From positions 59,918 through 123,917 of the forward strand of contig JAQMWT010000387.1 of the NCBI GenBank assembly GCA_029834535.1: 64,000 nt of DNA, read 5' to 3'. Within the stretch, counting starts at the first letter, position 1. Each line of letters opens with the position of its first letter. Below the pieces are notes generated by a model. That model ran no database searches. It saw only the letters and a program-made list of their open reading frames with translations, and was not told where the DNA came from. Below, piece after piece: positions 10,052 through 20,151 of the stretch. This DNA is from Chrysophaeum taylorii (taxonomy: Eukaryota; Sar; Pelagophyceae; Pelagomonadales; Pelagomonadaceae). The translations under genes were made by a program, and so were the position numbers.

Positions 10052-11353
10052 ATGATGACCGAGGCCGCTCTGAGCACGCTGGGACGCGCGGCCCTCGCGC
10101 TTCTCGACGACAACAACAACAACAACGACGCCAAGGACGGGCTCGCGGTGACGACGGCGCCGAGCGTGGAGACGAAGAAGCGGGGGGAGGTGTCCCGGTG
10201 GACACGGGGGGAGGACGCCGCCCTGCGGTCGTTGGTCGCGACCGCCGGCGAGGCGATCGATTGGCTCGCGGTGTCGGTGGGACTCGGGTCGCAGCGGTCG
10301 GCGGGGGAGTGCGAGCGGCGGTGGACGGCGGTTCTGTCGCGCGGGCTCCAGAAGGGCCGGTTCACGGGAGCCGAGGACGAGCGCATCGTCGCGTGCGCGC
10401 GCGAGTTCGGGGACGACGCGGCGGCGATCGACTGGGCGTTGGTTGCAGCCAAGGTCACGGGACGCACTCCGAAGCAGTGCCGCGAGCGATGGCAGAACAG
10501 CCTCGATCCATCGCTGACCAAGCGCAAGGAGTGGAGCGCTGACGAGGACGCGCTGCTACTTCACGCCCACGCGCGCTGGAAGAACTGCTGGGGCATGGTC
10601 GTGCGGGCGCTGCCCGGCCGCTCCCAGAACATGGCCAAGAACCGCTGGAACTCGAGCCTCCGACGCCTCTCGGGCGACAAGTTTGGCGCCGGCGCGACGA
10701 TCGACGCGGCCGCCGTCGTTGCCGCCATCCCCGACGCCGACGCGGCAGTGCGTGGCCGCGCCGCCGCCAAGGAGCGCAAGCGCCGCGCAGACCTGGCGCT
10801 TCTGGACGACCAGAGTGCGAGCGCAGTTCGGTGCCTCTCGCTCTTGAGCCAGCACAAGGCCGCCAAGCTTCCCGAGTCGGGCGACGTTCTGCGATTCAAG
10901 TGGTACGAAGACTCTTTGGACGAGAGGTTCGAGCTCGTCAGGATCGTCGAGGTGCTTCGAGGCGTTGCCGTTCTTGAGTGCCTCGAGCTCAGCGAGGACC
11001 GCTTCCGCATGCAGCACGGTGCGCGCTTCGAGTTCCGCGCGCGGCTTACCAAGGAATCGTTCGGACGGGTCTGGCGCTATGCCGAGGACCCCGTGGTCGA
11101 ACCCCCCCCCCGTTCGCTCTCGGACCAAGAAATCGACTTCCTCCGTGCGACTATGACCCGTGCCCCAATGCCACTTCTTCTCGAGGAAGACGACGAGCCG
11201 GATGAGGAGGATGACGATGACTCGTTGTCCTCGTCCTCGAGCGCCAAATCACCGACGGCAAACAAGCGACGGCGCCCGACAACCCCTGACAACAACAATA
11301 ACAACACGCGCGCCACGAGAAGCCATTCTCGTCGGGCCGCTGCAGCGGCCTAA
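10052..11353 (+). CDS. R1R2R3-type MYB transcription factor
   Basis: A nuclear DNA-binding regulator of 433 residues. Three MYB/SANT repeats lie in a row at about residues 45-195. Repeat 1 opens W-T-R-G-E-D and closes E-C-E-R-R-W. Repeat 2 opens F-T-G-A-E-D and closes R-T-P-K-Q-C-R-E-R-W-Q-N. Repeat 3 opens W-S-A-D-E-D and closes N-M-A-K-N-R-W-N. The recognition-helix pattern K-Q-C-R-E-R-W is typical of animal- and protist-type 3R-MYBs (family knowledge), which often act in cell-cycle control. The C-terminal half has no domain I recognise, then an acidic/serine run (E-E-D-D-D-D-S-L-S-S-S-S) and a basic tail. The ATG at 10052 is the first real start. A coding poly-Asn run sits near residue 22. 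Confidence 0.88.
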   Translation: MMTEAALSTLGRAALALLDDNNNNNDAKDGLAVTTAPSVETKKRGEVSRWTRGEDAALRSLVATAGEAIDWLAVSVGLGSQRSAGECERRWTAVLSRGLQKGRFTGAEDERIVACAREFGDDAAAIDWALVAAKVTGRTPKQCRERWQNSLDPSLTKRKEWSADEDALLLHAHARWKNCWGMVVRALPGRSQNMAKNRWNSSLRRLSGDKFGAGATIDAAAVVAAIPDADAAVRGRAAAKERKRRADLALLDDQSASAVRCLSLLSQHKAAKLPESGDVLRFKWYEDSLDERFELVRIVEVLRGVAVLECLELSEDRFRMQHGARFEFRARLTKESFGRVWRYAEDPVVEPPPRSLSDQEIDFLRATMTRAPMPLLLEEDDEPDEEDDDDSLSSSSSAKSPTANKRRRPTTPDNNNNNTRATRSHSRRAAAAA

Positions 11354-11590
11354 ACCACGAACTCCGAATTTTTTAATAGACCAGTTGACGTGGCAGACGT
11401 GCGCTTCGCCCGCATCGAGCTGCAGCACTCTGCGCGCCTCAAACCCAAGACCCCTACGACTTCTTCTTCTTCTTCTTCTTCTGCTGCTGCTTTTTCTTTC
11501 GTTCTTTCTTTCTACCCCGCGCGTTTCCTCTTCACCTTTGCTCTCCTCGTCTCCGGGGGTGGGGGGAGAACGCCTTTCTTTGCTAGGCAT

Positions 11591-11771
11591 TATGTCTGCC
11601 CCTGTGATCGGATTGCATGCGGCTCCGGACGAGAGCCCTCGGGATCATCACCATCATATTGCCGACGCACGTGGTGCCTCGATCATCGCCCCCTCCTCTA
11701 ATATCGCCACACCGGCGACTTTCGCGGCGTGGCACGCCAGCCACATAAGTATCCTTTATTATCACGCCTAA
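11591..11771 (+). CDS. Possible small ORF, 59 codons
   Basis: A plus-strand ATG opens a 59-residue frame with a His run (D-H-H-H-H) and no recognisable motif. It lies in the 510-bp gap between MYB and COX6A, after a CTTCTT microsatellite at about 11459-11484. It could be a small protein, a first exon, or chance. Confidence 0.2.
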
Positions 11772-11863
11772 CAACAACAACAACACTATCGATTTACCCC
11801 ACCCCGTTCACAAAAAGCGCGTAACGGACCACAAGACACGTCGAGAGAGTTGAGGGAGAGAGG

Positions 11864-12287
11864 ATGGTGCTTTGTCGGACGGGTTTGTCTGTCGCGCGCC
11901 GCGTTACCCCCCGCGTCCTCGGGAATCGCAAGTTCGGCCACGATGCCGCCGAAGCCGCGGCGGAGATGGAGCAGTGGAAGAGGTACTCGTTCGCGGCGAT
12001 CGCGGTCACGAGCGCCTTCGGTGCTTACATCACATACGTCGAGATGCAGCACGCGAAGCACCCCCACGAGCACGAGAAGATCGAATACTCGCACATGAAG
12101 ATCCGTGAGTGGCGTTGTCGATCTGCCAAACCTTCCGCGCAGGTAACAAGCCCTATCCGTTTGGCCCGGAGTCGCCGCCGAGAGTTTTTCTTGACGTGTC
12201 TGCAGGTGGAAATGCCCCGACTGCAACCTCCTCGACACCAAGTGCTGGGCGGAATGCAAAGCCGCCTTGGCGGAGAAGGGCCTTTGA
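11864..12287 (+). CDS. COX6A: Cytochrome c oxidase subunit VIa, three exons
   Basis: Subunit of respiratory complex IV in the mitochondrial inner membrane. Exons are 11864-12104, 12143-12170 and 12206-12287. The introns are 38 nt (donor GTGAGT) and 35 nt (donor GTCGCC). The product is 116 residues. The N-terminus is basic (presequence-like), then W-K-R-Y-S-F-A-A-I-A-V begins the single membrane helix. Next come the family's H-E-H-E-K region, Y-S-H-M-K-I-R and N-K-P-Y-P-F-G-P. After that it ends with a four-Cys tail, C-P-D-C…C-W-A-E-C, which mammalian subunits lack. The weak second donor is forced by phase, since it joins P-E to W-K-C-P-D-C. The family call rests on the membrane helix and the I-R-x-K-P-x-P-x-G block. 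Confidence 0.85.
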
Positions 12288-14579
12288 ACTTTTCTTGTAC
12301 CGTAGCGACATCCGTGTGGAACCGCGTCACGATCATCAGGGCACCAGCGAATTTTCTTAGGGACTTCCGCGCGCGAGGCACAGCGTCGGCCGCACGCCGG
12401 GACCCGCCTTCTTTTGTTCGCGCACGCCTCATAGATCCTCAACTACTCGCAAAGTACTAATCAGCAGAGGACACCGTAGTGTAGTTTCTGTCGCTGGTGC
12501 GCATCAACCGTGGGTCTCCTGTGTAGGGAGGTCGTCGCGTCGGCGGATCCATCGGGTGGGTCTCCTTCTCTCTGCGCGTCCATAGTGACTCGTTATTCTC
12601 TTACCCCCCCCCCTTCAAATCCTGCGAGATTGTGTTCCGGGACAGTCAGGATTTCTCACCGGGTATTCACGCAAAAGCCGTCTAACGGGATTTATAACGG
12701 GTCAGACTTACGTGCGATCCGCTACGGACGATTGTCGTGTTGAAAGTGACTGGACGCTCGAGTTTGCGCTAATCGACCAAAAGATCAAATGGCGCAACGT
12801 GACCAAGGAGCGCGACCGAGGAGCGCGACCTAGGAGCAGCAACGTTGCTCGACAGATCTCTGGCGGCGTTGGAGGCGTCTATTCGGACTTGCGAGCACTA
12901 CAGAGGTGGCATGCGATCTGAAAAAGGAAAAAACGACAACATCATTTTGCCGGCGTGAAGGGGAGCTTCGTTATCAGCTTCGACAATGAAACTGGAGACT
13001 GCCGAAACCTATATTTAGCGTCTTGAGGAGCAGCACGTCCGTGGCTCTTGTGCTCACAGCTCCTTCCTGCCATGCTTCAAAGTCAAGAACAAAAATCGAC
13101 CCCACAGCTCCTCCCAAGCGATGAGTCGTAAGAAGACTCAAGCAAAGCCGACGATTGAGTCGACGAGTGCGACGGAAAGCGCTACACGCAAGACGAGCTG
13201 TCGAGCCAATAAAGGGTGTGTTGCGAACGACTGAGACGACTGGGTCCAAAGAAGCGGTCCACCTTGGCGCGCAAGGATTGAAAAGGCGATTCCAACCTGG
13301 CACTATTCAAGACAGTTTATCAAGCCACGCGAACTTTCGATGTCGCGAATACCGAGCCAAGAACAAAGAGCAAGTAGATTGATTTTACGCAGATGAACAG
13401 GATCAAGCTACTCGATGGCCGGGGGTACGCAAACAACGAATCGGTCAGGACGTCGTGATCAAATTTGTTGTCAACTCGCTGACCGACATCATTTGCGTGC
13501 TCGACAAGATCGCGTCTAATCATGATGTTGATTCAATATAATCTGTGATACGTGGCGAATTCGTTGTCACCATCGAAAACCTCGGCTCGACGAGCACCGC
13601 TTGATATCTGAGCGAGGGCGACAACTTTGGTGAGGCGGCGATCATCGCGTACGACCTGCGCAAGATCATCGTGAAAGCGGTAAGACTCTGCGAGCTCTTC
13701 ACCCTGAGGAAACACGTGCCGCTGACTGCTCGCGGTAGCAACAAAGGTGCTGTCATGGGCGCCGTCAAAATGGGTGTCAGGGAGTGTATCGCGCGCGTGT
13801 CTTTGACCAAAAAGCTCATATGGCTCTACATCAAAAAAAATGGGTGCCGCCACCGACTTTCTTCGCACTCACTTTACGAGATTACGACGACTCACTAGTG
13901 GGGCGACCAGAAGTATCCGCCGTGAAAGCCTGCTGCCTGGCCGGAATTTTGCGTGGCGCTTTCTGATTGACTAGTTCGCAAAAACACCCCAGGGCTCGGT
14001 GCGACGGCGCAGCGCTTGGCTCACGGAGTCAACGGAGAGTTGACTCAAACAAGCAGTAACGGCGACGCGAAGACGATGCACGCACGCTCTGGTTTGAGAT
14101 CGGAGGAGAGAATGCGGGCGATTGAGCGCGCGGCGTCTCGTTCCAAGAAGTCGCGCCGAGCGACCGAAGATGGCGCAGTCACCGAGCCTCCGCACGGCGT
14201 GGGAGGTCTCAGGGAACTACACGAATACCAATTTGATGTGGGCCGATAACGCAAACTGCATAAACAGCAACGCAACCAACATCAACAACAACATAAACAA
14301 CAGCACCACCGCTTTGTGGCGGAGCAGTTTTACATACGCACGTTTAGAGTGTAATATAAGTTGGTCGAGGAGGAGGAGGAATGGGGCACACGCACGATGT
14401 CGGTGTAAAAAAAAAAATCGCTGGACTTGGCGGCGGCACGTGGGGAAGGACAAGTTTGCCACCAGATGATAGTATGCGGCGTATCTCCGAGAAAAAAATG
14501 CGGAGGTGTGGTGACAACGGACAACAAGGCACGGGCGGTGCGACCAGAGATGGATGGATGGAAAAGAACAAGAAGGTAC
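12288..14579. other. 2.3 kb of decayed intergenic DNA
   Basis: No intact gene. Minus-strand frames at 13868-13533 and 13523-13320 read like protein fragments broken by stops; a plus-strand 37-codon frame starts at 13121. An (AAC)n-like run lies at 14268-14309. The stretch looks like old mobile-element debris, but I cannot name the family. Confidence 0.4.
13320..13868 (-). pseudogene. Unidentified gene fragment
   Basis: The minus strand reads as coding-like sequence (F-F-D-V-E-P-Y-E-L-F-G-Q-R-H…, then in the next frame M-I-R-R-D-L-V-E-H-A-N-D-V). Stops and frame changes interrupt it. No start, domain or neighbour supports a working gene. It could be part of a transposase or polyprotein relic. 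Confidence 0.25.
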
Positions 14580-15569
14580 CTAGAGTTGGAGGCGCCACTG
14601 GTCGGCGAAGGTTTCTTTGGTGGAGGGGTTCCAGCCGCCGCTAAGCAGCAGACCGCCCTCCGGGACGGGATCGAGGCGCGCGGCGACGCGCGGCGAGGGA
14701 GCTTGGGTGTCTTCGAGGTGAGTCCAGGTCACGCGGTCGTGGTCGTCGAGTCGCACCGTCCACGTCTCGTCGAGGCCGACGAGGCCCTGGCCGCCCTGGT
14801 AGCCGTCGGCGGAAATGCCGGCGCCGCCGAAAACAACAGCAGTTCGAGTATCCATTTTGGCGATGCAGCACGAGGCCCTTGGCGTCGGTTTGCCGTCCGC
14901 GACCTCGAGCTTGCGCCAGGCCCACGCGTCCGCGTCGAGCGCATAGGCGTCCGCCGACATTTTCTGCTCGCGGGTCGAGCCACCGAAGAGAAGCATCGTA
15001 TTTATTCCGAGGCCGCAGGCGGCGCACATTGAAAGCCCCTTTGGGGCCTCGCCCGTCGTCGGCTGTGGAACGAGGCCGCGATCTCGCAAGACTAGCACGG
15101 AGTCGTCCCCCGGCCGGAACGTGTGGACAACGACGATAGAGTCATCGCCCCGGTCGACCACGCAGGCCGTGTGGCGGGACACGGGGCCTCCCGGAATAGG
15201 TTCGAGCTGGGACCACTCGAGCGTCCCGAGCGCGAGCCTCCAGACCTCGTCCTTAAACGAGCCACCAGATCCCGGCACCTCGGGGTCCCAGCCACCGATC
15301 ACGTACAGCGCGTCGCCGTAGACGGCGGCGGCCGCGTACATCCGGGGCCCGGGACTGGCGTTTTGTGCGGCCACGGGCTTCCACTCGCCGTGTTCGCGCA
15401 CCCACAGCGCATCCGTGCACGGCGAGCCGGCCGAGCCCGTCAAGCCGCCGAACAAGAACACCCGCCCGTCGGGGGTCGTAGCGGTCGCGTGCCCGCTCAC
15501 TTTTGGCGCTGGCCCGTTTCCCGACGTCCACAGCGCCGCGACGCCTGCAGCGAACACGACGAAAATCAT
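14580..15569 (-). CDS. Membrane-anchored or secreted kelch-repeat protein
   Basis: A 329-residue protein from the ATG at 15569 (the frame is open upstream to 15641). The first 18 residues (M-I-F-V-V-F-A-A-G-V-A-A-L-W) form a signal peptide or anchor. The rest is a run of kelch blades, each with a G-G pair and a spaced W: V-F-L-F-G-G, L-Y-V-I-G-G-W, M-L-L-F-G-G-S, A-V-V-F-G-G-A, L-L-L-S-G-G-W. Five to six blades are visible, enough for a beta-propeller that binds partner proteins or glycans. No BTB or catalytic domain is attached. Its role is unknown. The longer start would place a possible acceptor CTCAG just before the chosen ATG. Confidence 0.8.
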   Translation of the reverse strand: MIFVVFAAGVAALWTSGNGPAPKVSGHATATTPDGRVFLFGGLTGSAGSPCTDALWVREHGEWKPVAAQNASPGPRMYAAAAVYGDALYVIGGWDPEVPGSGGSFKDEVWRLALGTLEWSQLEPIPGGPVSRHTACVVDRGDDSIVVVHTFRPGDDSVLVLRDRGLVPQPTTGEAPKGLSMCAACGLGINTMLLFGGSTREQKMSADAYALDADAWAWRKLEVADGKPTPRASCCIAKMDTRTAVVFGGAGISADGYQGGQGLVGLDETWTVRLDDHDRVTWTHLEDTQAPSPRVAARLDPVPEGGLLLSGGWNPSTKETFADQWRLQL

Positions 15570-15779
15570 CCAGAAGAATCTGAGGTCAGGAAGCGTTGTT
15601 GGGATTTCACTAAACCCTACCACGTGACTTTTTTTTTTCACTTTCTTTTTGACTTGTTGGAACGCGCGCTGGTACCCCCCCGAATTTCATGCCTCAGCTG
15701 ATATGAACGAACGGCCTCGGTATTTATTATTGTCTCGTTCTTTCTCCTCATCAACCTGCACACCTCCGAAGAGTCTCAG

Positions 15780-16290
15780 GGGATGGTGCTTCCAGCGTTT
15801 TATAATTCGCCCGGTCGCTATACTTTGTCCGGGCCAGCGCAATGAAATTCTTGTTCATGGCGCAGTTGTAGGGCAACTTGTTCTGTCTCGCGCCGGCTCC
15901 GAGCCGAGAACGCCATCAGGGCACGCTGCTTCGACTGGCTGGGCATGGCCCGGAAGTAGCTGGAGTATGCTATTATTGTTAATCCTTCGAGGCTGCCACA
16001 ACAACGCCCGCGGCCGTCAAAACGCCCTTCCTTTCTTCGTCTGTCTTCTGTTTCTTGGTAAGCTGTTGACGATCCAGCTTCTCCCCAAAATGCGCAGCCT
16101 GAAAATGGGCAAGGGGCTTGGTCGTCAGCCAAGTGCCTTTCCTGGATTCTCTCGTCACCTTCAGGCGCTCCCAGCACAGGATCGTCCCCTTCCCATTCAC
16201 CCGGTCAGGATGATATTTACTTATACTTCAGACGGCGTACGCAGTCCCACACCTTGGAGGACCTGGTATATGATCGTCCATATTTGCCGG
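15780..16290 (-). pseudogene. Degenerate BED-type zinc-finger / hAT-like fragment
   Basis: Read across frames, the minus strand gives a K-V-W-D-C-V-R-R-L-K-Y-K start, then R-V-N-G-K-G-T, a single C, and W-L-T-T-K-P-L-A-H-F-Q-A-A-H-F. This resembles the BED-finger layout used by hAT transposases and related domesticated proteins, with a lost first Cys pair. Stops and frame changes occur about every 100-150 bp, so it is not functional. Further down a Q-N-K-L-P-Y-N-C-A-M-N-K-N-F stretch continues. The family name is tentative. Confidence 0.35.
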
Positions 16291-16544
16291 GCGTGTTCGA
16301 CGTCAGCATCGACATCGCAATCGGCTCGTCTCGTGCTCCTTATTATATGTATGTTCCGCCTTTTGTTGCGAGCGTGCCGACGAAGGGGCTGATGAACAAC
16401 TCTCTGGTGAAGAAGTGAAGTGAAGACATCTTAGTTTCAACTCAACGAACCTCCTCCTCGAGAAGCGAGCTTCGTGAATTAATTCCCCACGCTGGGAATT
16501 ATACTCCATCTTCTACAGCACAACAAGCCGCCGCCGAAAGAAAA

Positions 16545-19500
16545 TCAGCGGGGGCGGCGGAGGAGGGGTCCTTTCTGGAGGATAAAGGGCGCGTCGTCTG
16601 CGTACTTGGGAGCGAGGGCGCCGATGCAGAGAACGTCGGGCTCGCCGGCGTCCTGGAGGGCGCGGGTGAGGTCGTCGACGTCGGAGGCATCGACGACAAA
16701 GACGAGGCCGATACCGCAGTTGAAGGTGCGGAGCATCTCGTCGTCGGGGAGGTCGCAGAGTTGGGCGAGCCAGTCGAAGAGCGGGGGGAGAGGGGAAATG
16801 GCGGTGGCGTCGATTTTGGCGGCGAGGTCGGGGGGGAGGACGCGGGGGAGGTTGTCGAGGAGGCCGCCGCCGGTGACGTGGGCAACGGCCTTGAGGGTTG
16901 CCGCCGCGCGCGCCGCGGCAATTTGTTTCGCGTAGAGTCGCGTCGGAGCGAGGAGGATGTCGGCGAGGGAATCGGCCGAGTCGTGGGGGAAGAAGGCGCG
17001 GACGGGCGAGTTGAGCGCGCAAGTCGCGCCACCGCTGAGGCGTTTTGCGAGGGCGGCGCGGACGAGGGAAAAGCCGTTGGCGTGGATACCGCTCGAGCGG
17101 AGGGCGAGGAGGGCGTCGCCGGCGCGCAGGTCGCGCGTCTTGGGGAGGAGATCTTCGCGCCTGACGGCGCCTACCGCGAAGCCGGCGACGTCGAAGTCGC
17201 CCGGCGAGTAGAGACCTGGCATTTCGGCCGTTTCGCCGCCGACGAGGGCGCAGCCCGAGAGAGAGCAGCCCATCGCGACGCCCTCGACGAAAGCGGCGCA
17301 GCGGTCGACGTCGAGCTTCGAGGTCGCGTAGTAGTCGAGGAAGAAGAGCGGCGTCGCGCCGGTGGTCGCGACGTCGTTCACGCACATCGCGACGAGGTCG
17401 ACGCCGAGGACGCCGTCGTGGGAGCGGCCCGTCGCTTCGAAAGCCTCGGCCGCGAGCCGGAGCTTGGTGCCGACTCCGTCGGTACCCGAGACGAGGAGGA
17501 CGTCGTCTCGGGGGGCGTCGCTCGTCGGCGCGAAGCCGGCAGCCCTGAGGTCGAAAACGGCGCCAAATCCTCCGATTCCCGCGGCGTCGACGCCCGGGAT
17601 CGCCGTGCTTCGCGCGAGGGGCTTGAGCCGCTCCACGAGCGAATTCCCGGCGTCGACGTCGACCCCCGCCGCCCGGTACGTCAGCGGGGTCGTCGTCGTC
17701 TTCTCGGCCTTGGGGGGCGGGAACGCGTAGTCGCGAGGCGCGAACCGCCTGAGAAGAAGAAGAAGAATATGATGAGAGTTGTGACCTTGCGCCTCACTCT
17801 CCGACGTCGCCAGCGGCGAAGCGACGCGCGGCGTCGACGAGGGCCTGGCGTAGAGTCAAAGAGAAAGAAACCAAAAACGACTCGCGGGACCCTCGAGGGG
17901 CTGCACGAGTGCCTTGAGGCTCTCGGGGGTGGCGTCCGGCGGGACCGGCACGACGCGTTGCGAAACGACAGCGCCGCCGTCGACGTCGTCGGTGACGAGG
18001 TGGACGGTACAGCCCGACTCGGGTCGGCCGGCCTCGAGCACGGCCGCGTGGACCTCGAGGTCCATGCCGCCAGCGCCGCACTCTGGCAAGAGGCTCGGGT
18101 GGACGTTGAGGCAGCGGCCGCGCCAGGCCTGCACAAAGCCCGGGGAAAGGATGCGCATCCAGCCGATGAGGAGCACGCAGTCGACGTCGGCGGCGACGAG
18201 CCGAGCGGAAAGGTCGGCGTCGTAGTCGTCGCGACTCCTCTTCGCCGCGGGAACGTGATCGACGACTGGCACGCCGGCCGCGCGCGCCCGGTCGAGGATT
18301 TGTGCGTTGATTTTGTTCGAGAGGACGCAGACGACAATGCCCGGGAGGGCGTCGAGGATTGGCTGGAGGCTCGTGCCGCGCGTCGAGCCGAGGACGCCTA
18401 TCCTGAGCCGAGCGTCGAGGCAACGGCGACCGACGTCGCCGCGGTAGCGTGCGCCCTCGAACCGCACGCGGGCGGCGGCAGCGTAGGCTCCCGCGATGGC
18501 GCCTTTGAGCTCGGAAGAAACGGCCGTCGCCGCGAGGACGCGGCCGCCCGAGGTCACGAGGACGCCGTCGTCCGTTCTTTTCGTCCCGGCGTGGTACAGC
18601 GAGACTCCCGGGAGGTTTTTCGCGACTTCTTCGAGGCCGGTGATTCGTCGGCCCGTGGCGTAGGCCCCGGGGTAGCCCGCCGCCGCGACAACCACCGTCG
18701 CGGCCGCCGCGCGGCGCCACGCGACATCGACCGAGGCGAGGCGTCCCTCGGCGCAGGCGAGCGCGACCTCGAAGCAGTCGGACGCGAGGAGCGGCAGCAA
18801 GACCTGAGCCTCGGGGTCGCCGAACCTCGCGTTGAACTCGAGGAGGCAGGGGCCGCGGGGGTCGAGCATGAACCCGCCGTACAAGCACCCGACAAAGGGT
18901 CGGCCCTCGCGGCGTAGCCCCTCGACGGCCGCACGCATCGCGTCGCGCGCCTCGGCGAGATACGCCGCCGATATCTGCGGCGTCGGCGCGTACGCGCCCA
19001 TGCCTCCCGTGTTGGGGCCGCGGTCCCCGTCGAAGGCGCGCTTGTGGTCTTGCGCGGGCGGCATGCACTCGCAGGTCTCGCCGTCGCACCACGCGAGCAG
19101 CGAGACCTCGGGACCCTCGAGGCGTTCCTCGACGACGATCTCGTCGTGCTTGGCCGACAGTTCCTGGACGGCCGCGATCGCCGCCGCCTCGTTTTCAGGC
19201 ACGATGACGCCCTTCCCGGCGGCGAGGCCCGAGGCCTTGACAACCACGTCGAAGCTCGCAGCCCGCACCCACGCGATGGCGCCGTCGGGGTCCCGGACGA
19301 ACGTCTCGAACCGCGCCGTCCGCAGCCCGTGCCTAGACATGAACCGCTTGGCCCACGCCTTGGACGCCTCGATCTCGGCCGCAGCCCGACTCGGGCCGAA
19401 GCACGGGACGCCGGCCTCGCGGAGCGAATCGGCGGCCCCCGCCACTAGCGCCGCCTCGGGACCGATCACGGCGAGACCGACCCCCTGCGCCCGAGCCCAC

Positions 19501-19667
19501 GCCCCGAGCTCTGCGTACGGTGGCGCCGCGACGTTCCGCACCTTGCCACCCGCCGTGCCGCCGTTTCCCGGCGCGACCAACACCGCGCCCACGCGCTCCG
19601 AGGCCGCGAGCGCCGCCGCGATCGCGTGTTCGCGCCCGCCGCTTCCGACGACAAGCACCTTGAACAT
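16545..19667 (-). CDS. GART: Trifunctional purine synthesis enzyme, GARS-GART-AIRS order
   Basis: Catalyses three steps of IMP synthesis in the cytosol: GAR synthetase (PurD), GAR formyltransferase (PurN) and AIR synthetase (PurM). Exons are 19667-17907, 17844-17798 and 17748-16545, with introns of 62 and 49 nt. They sum to 1004 codons, giving 1003 residues. PurD spans about 1-425: V-V-G-S-G-G-R-E-H-A, an ATP-grasp core with G-P-N-T-G-G-M-G and E-F-N-A-R-F-G-D-P-E. PurN spans about 430-600: G-S-T-R-G-T-S-L-Q, L-N-V-H-P-S-L-L-P, and H-L-V-T-D-D-V-D-G-G with the catalytic Asp. PurM fills the rest: S-G-T-D-G-V-G-T-K-L and G-G-E-T-A-E-M-P-G. Animal GART has GARS-AIRS-GART, so here the last two are swapped. 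The donor of intron 1 (GTGCAG) is the least certain; it leaves the PurN end some 14 residues short. Confidence 0.92.
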
Positions 19668-19776
19668 CACCTCACAAGGTGAGGCCTCTTCCTCCTCCTC
19701 CTCAACGAGCCGTTGTTGGTCCGTTGATCGTTCAACATTTTTATCTTCGGGCGTTATCGATCGATTCACAGACACG
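19668..19776. promoter_or_regulatory. 109-bp divergent promoter region
   Basis: Between the start codons of the purine enzyme (minus) and the EFCAB10-like gene (plus). It contains TTTTTATC and a palindromic ATCGATCGAT. Both promoters must fit here. Confidence 0.4.
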
Positions 19777-20139
19777 ATGATGGATCCCCGCGAGGACGCC
19801 GAGAGGTACTTGAACGAGCACAAGGTGAAGAAGCTGTTCAAGGAGCTCGGGACGCGTCTCCTCTACGAGCGGCCGGCGGATCCGAACGCATTTTTGATAA
19901 AGGTGTTGCAGGAGATGCGCGACCACAAGAGGCGCGAGAGATTCTTCTCCGAGGCGGACGTGCGCGCGTGCTTCGGGGCCTACGACGTCACCAACACCGG
20001 CAAGATCAGCGCGGACCAGTACCTCAACGCCCTCTCGAGCATGGGCGTCGAGACACCGACCCCGCTTTCCGAGCCCACCGTCGACCGCGAGACCTTTGTT
20101 TCCAACGTCCTCGCGGAGCTCGACCGCGACGCCCAATAA
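19777..20139 (+). CDS. EFCAB10-like protein: RIIa-type docking domain plus EF-hand
   Basis: A 120-residue protein. Residues 1-50 (A-E-R-Y-L-N-E-H-K-V…L-L-Y-E-R-P-A-D-P-N-A-F-L) match the short dimerisation/docking fold of RIIa/Dpy-30 type, which in this family has the R-P-x-x-P-x-x-F-L end. Residues 70-95 hold one EF-hand-like loop (Y-D-V-T-N-T-G-K-I-S-A-D-Q-Y). That domain pair is the layout of EFCAB10, linked to cilia and flagella (family knowledge). The EF loop starts with D and has T-G-K-I, so Ca2+ binding may be weak. It shares a 109-bp promoter with the purine enzyme, probably without functional meaning. Confidence 0.75.
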   Translation: MMDPREDAERYLNEHKVKKLFKELGTRLLYERPADPNAFLIKVLQEMRDHKRRERFFSEADVRACFGAYDVTNTGKISADQYLNALSSMGVETPTPLSEPTVDRETFVSNVLAELDRDAQ

Positions 20140-20151
20140 TAATTTTAGAAA

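Noticed and set aside
11450-11500. Signal-peptide-like frame over the CTTCTT run
   Set aside because: The hydrophobic or Ser-rich reading comes only from the microsatellite.
16761-18917. 718-codon plus-strand frame across the purine enzyme
   Set aside because: Shadow of the PurN/PurM coding strand; no motif and Glu/Arg/Val-rich filler.
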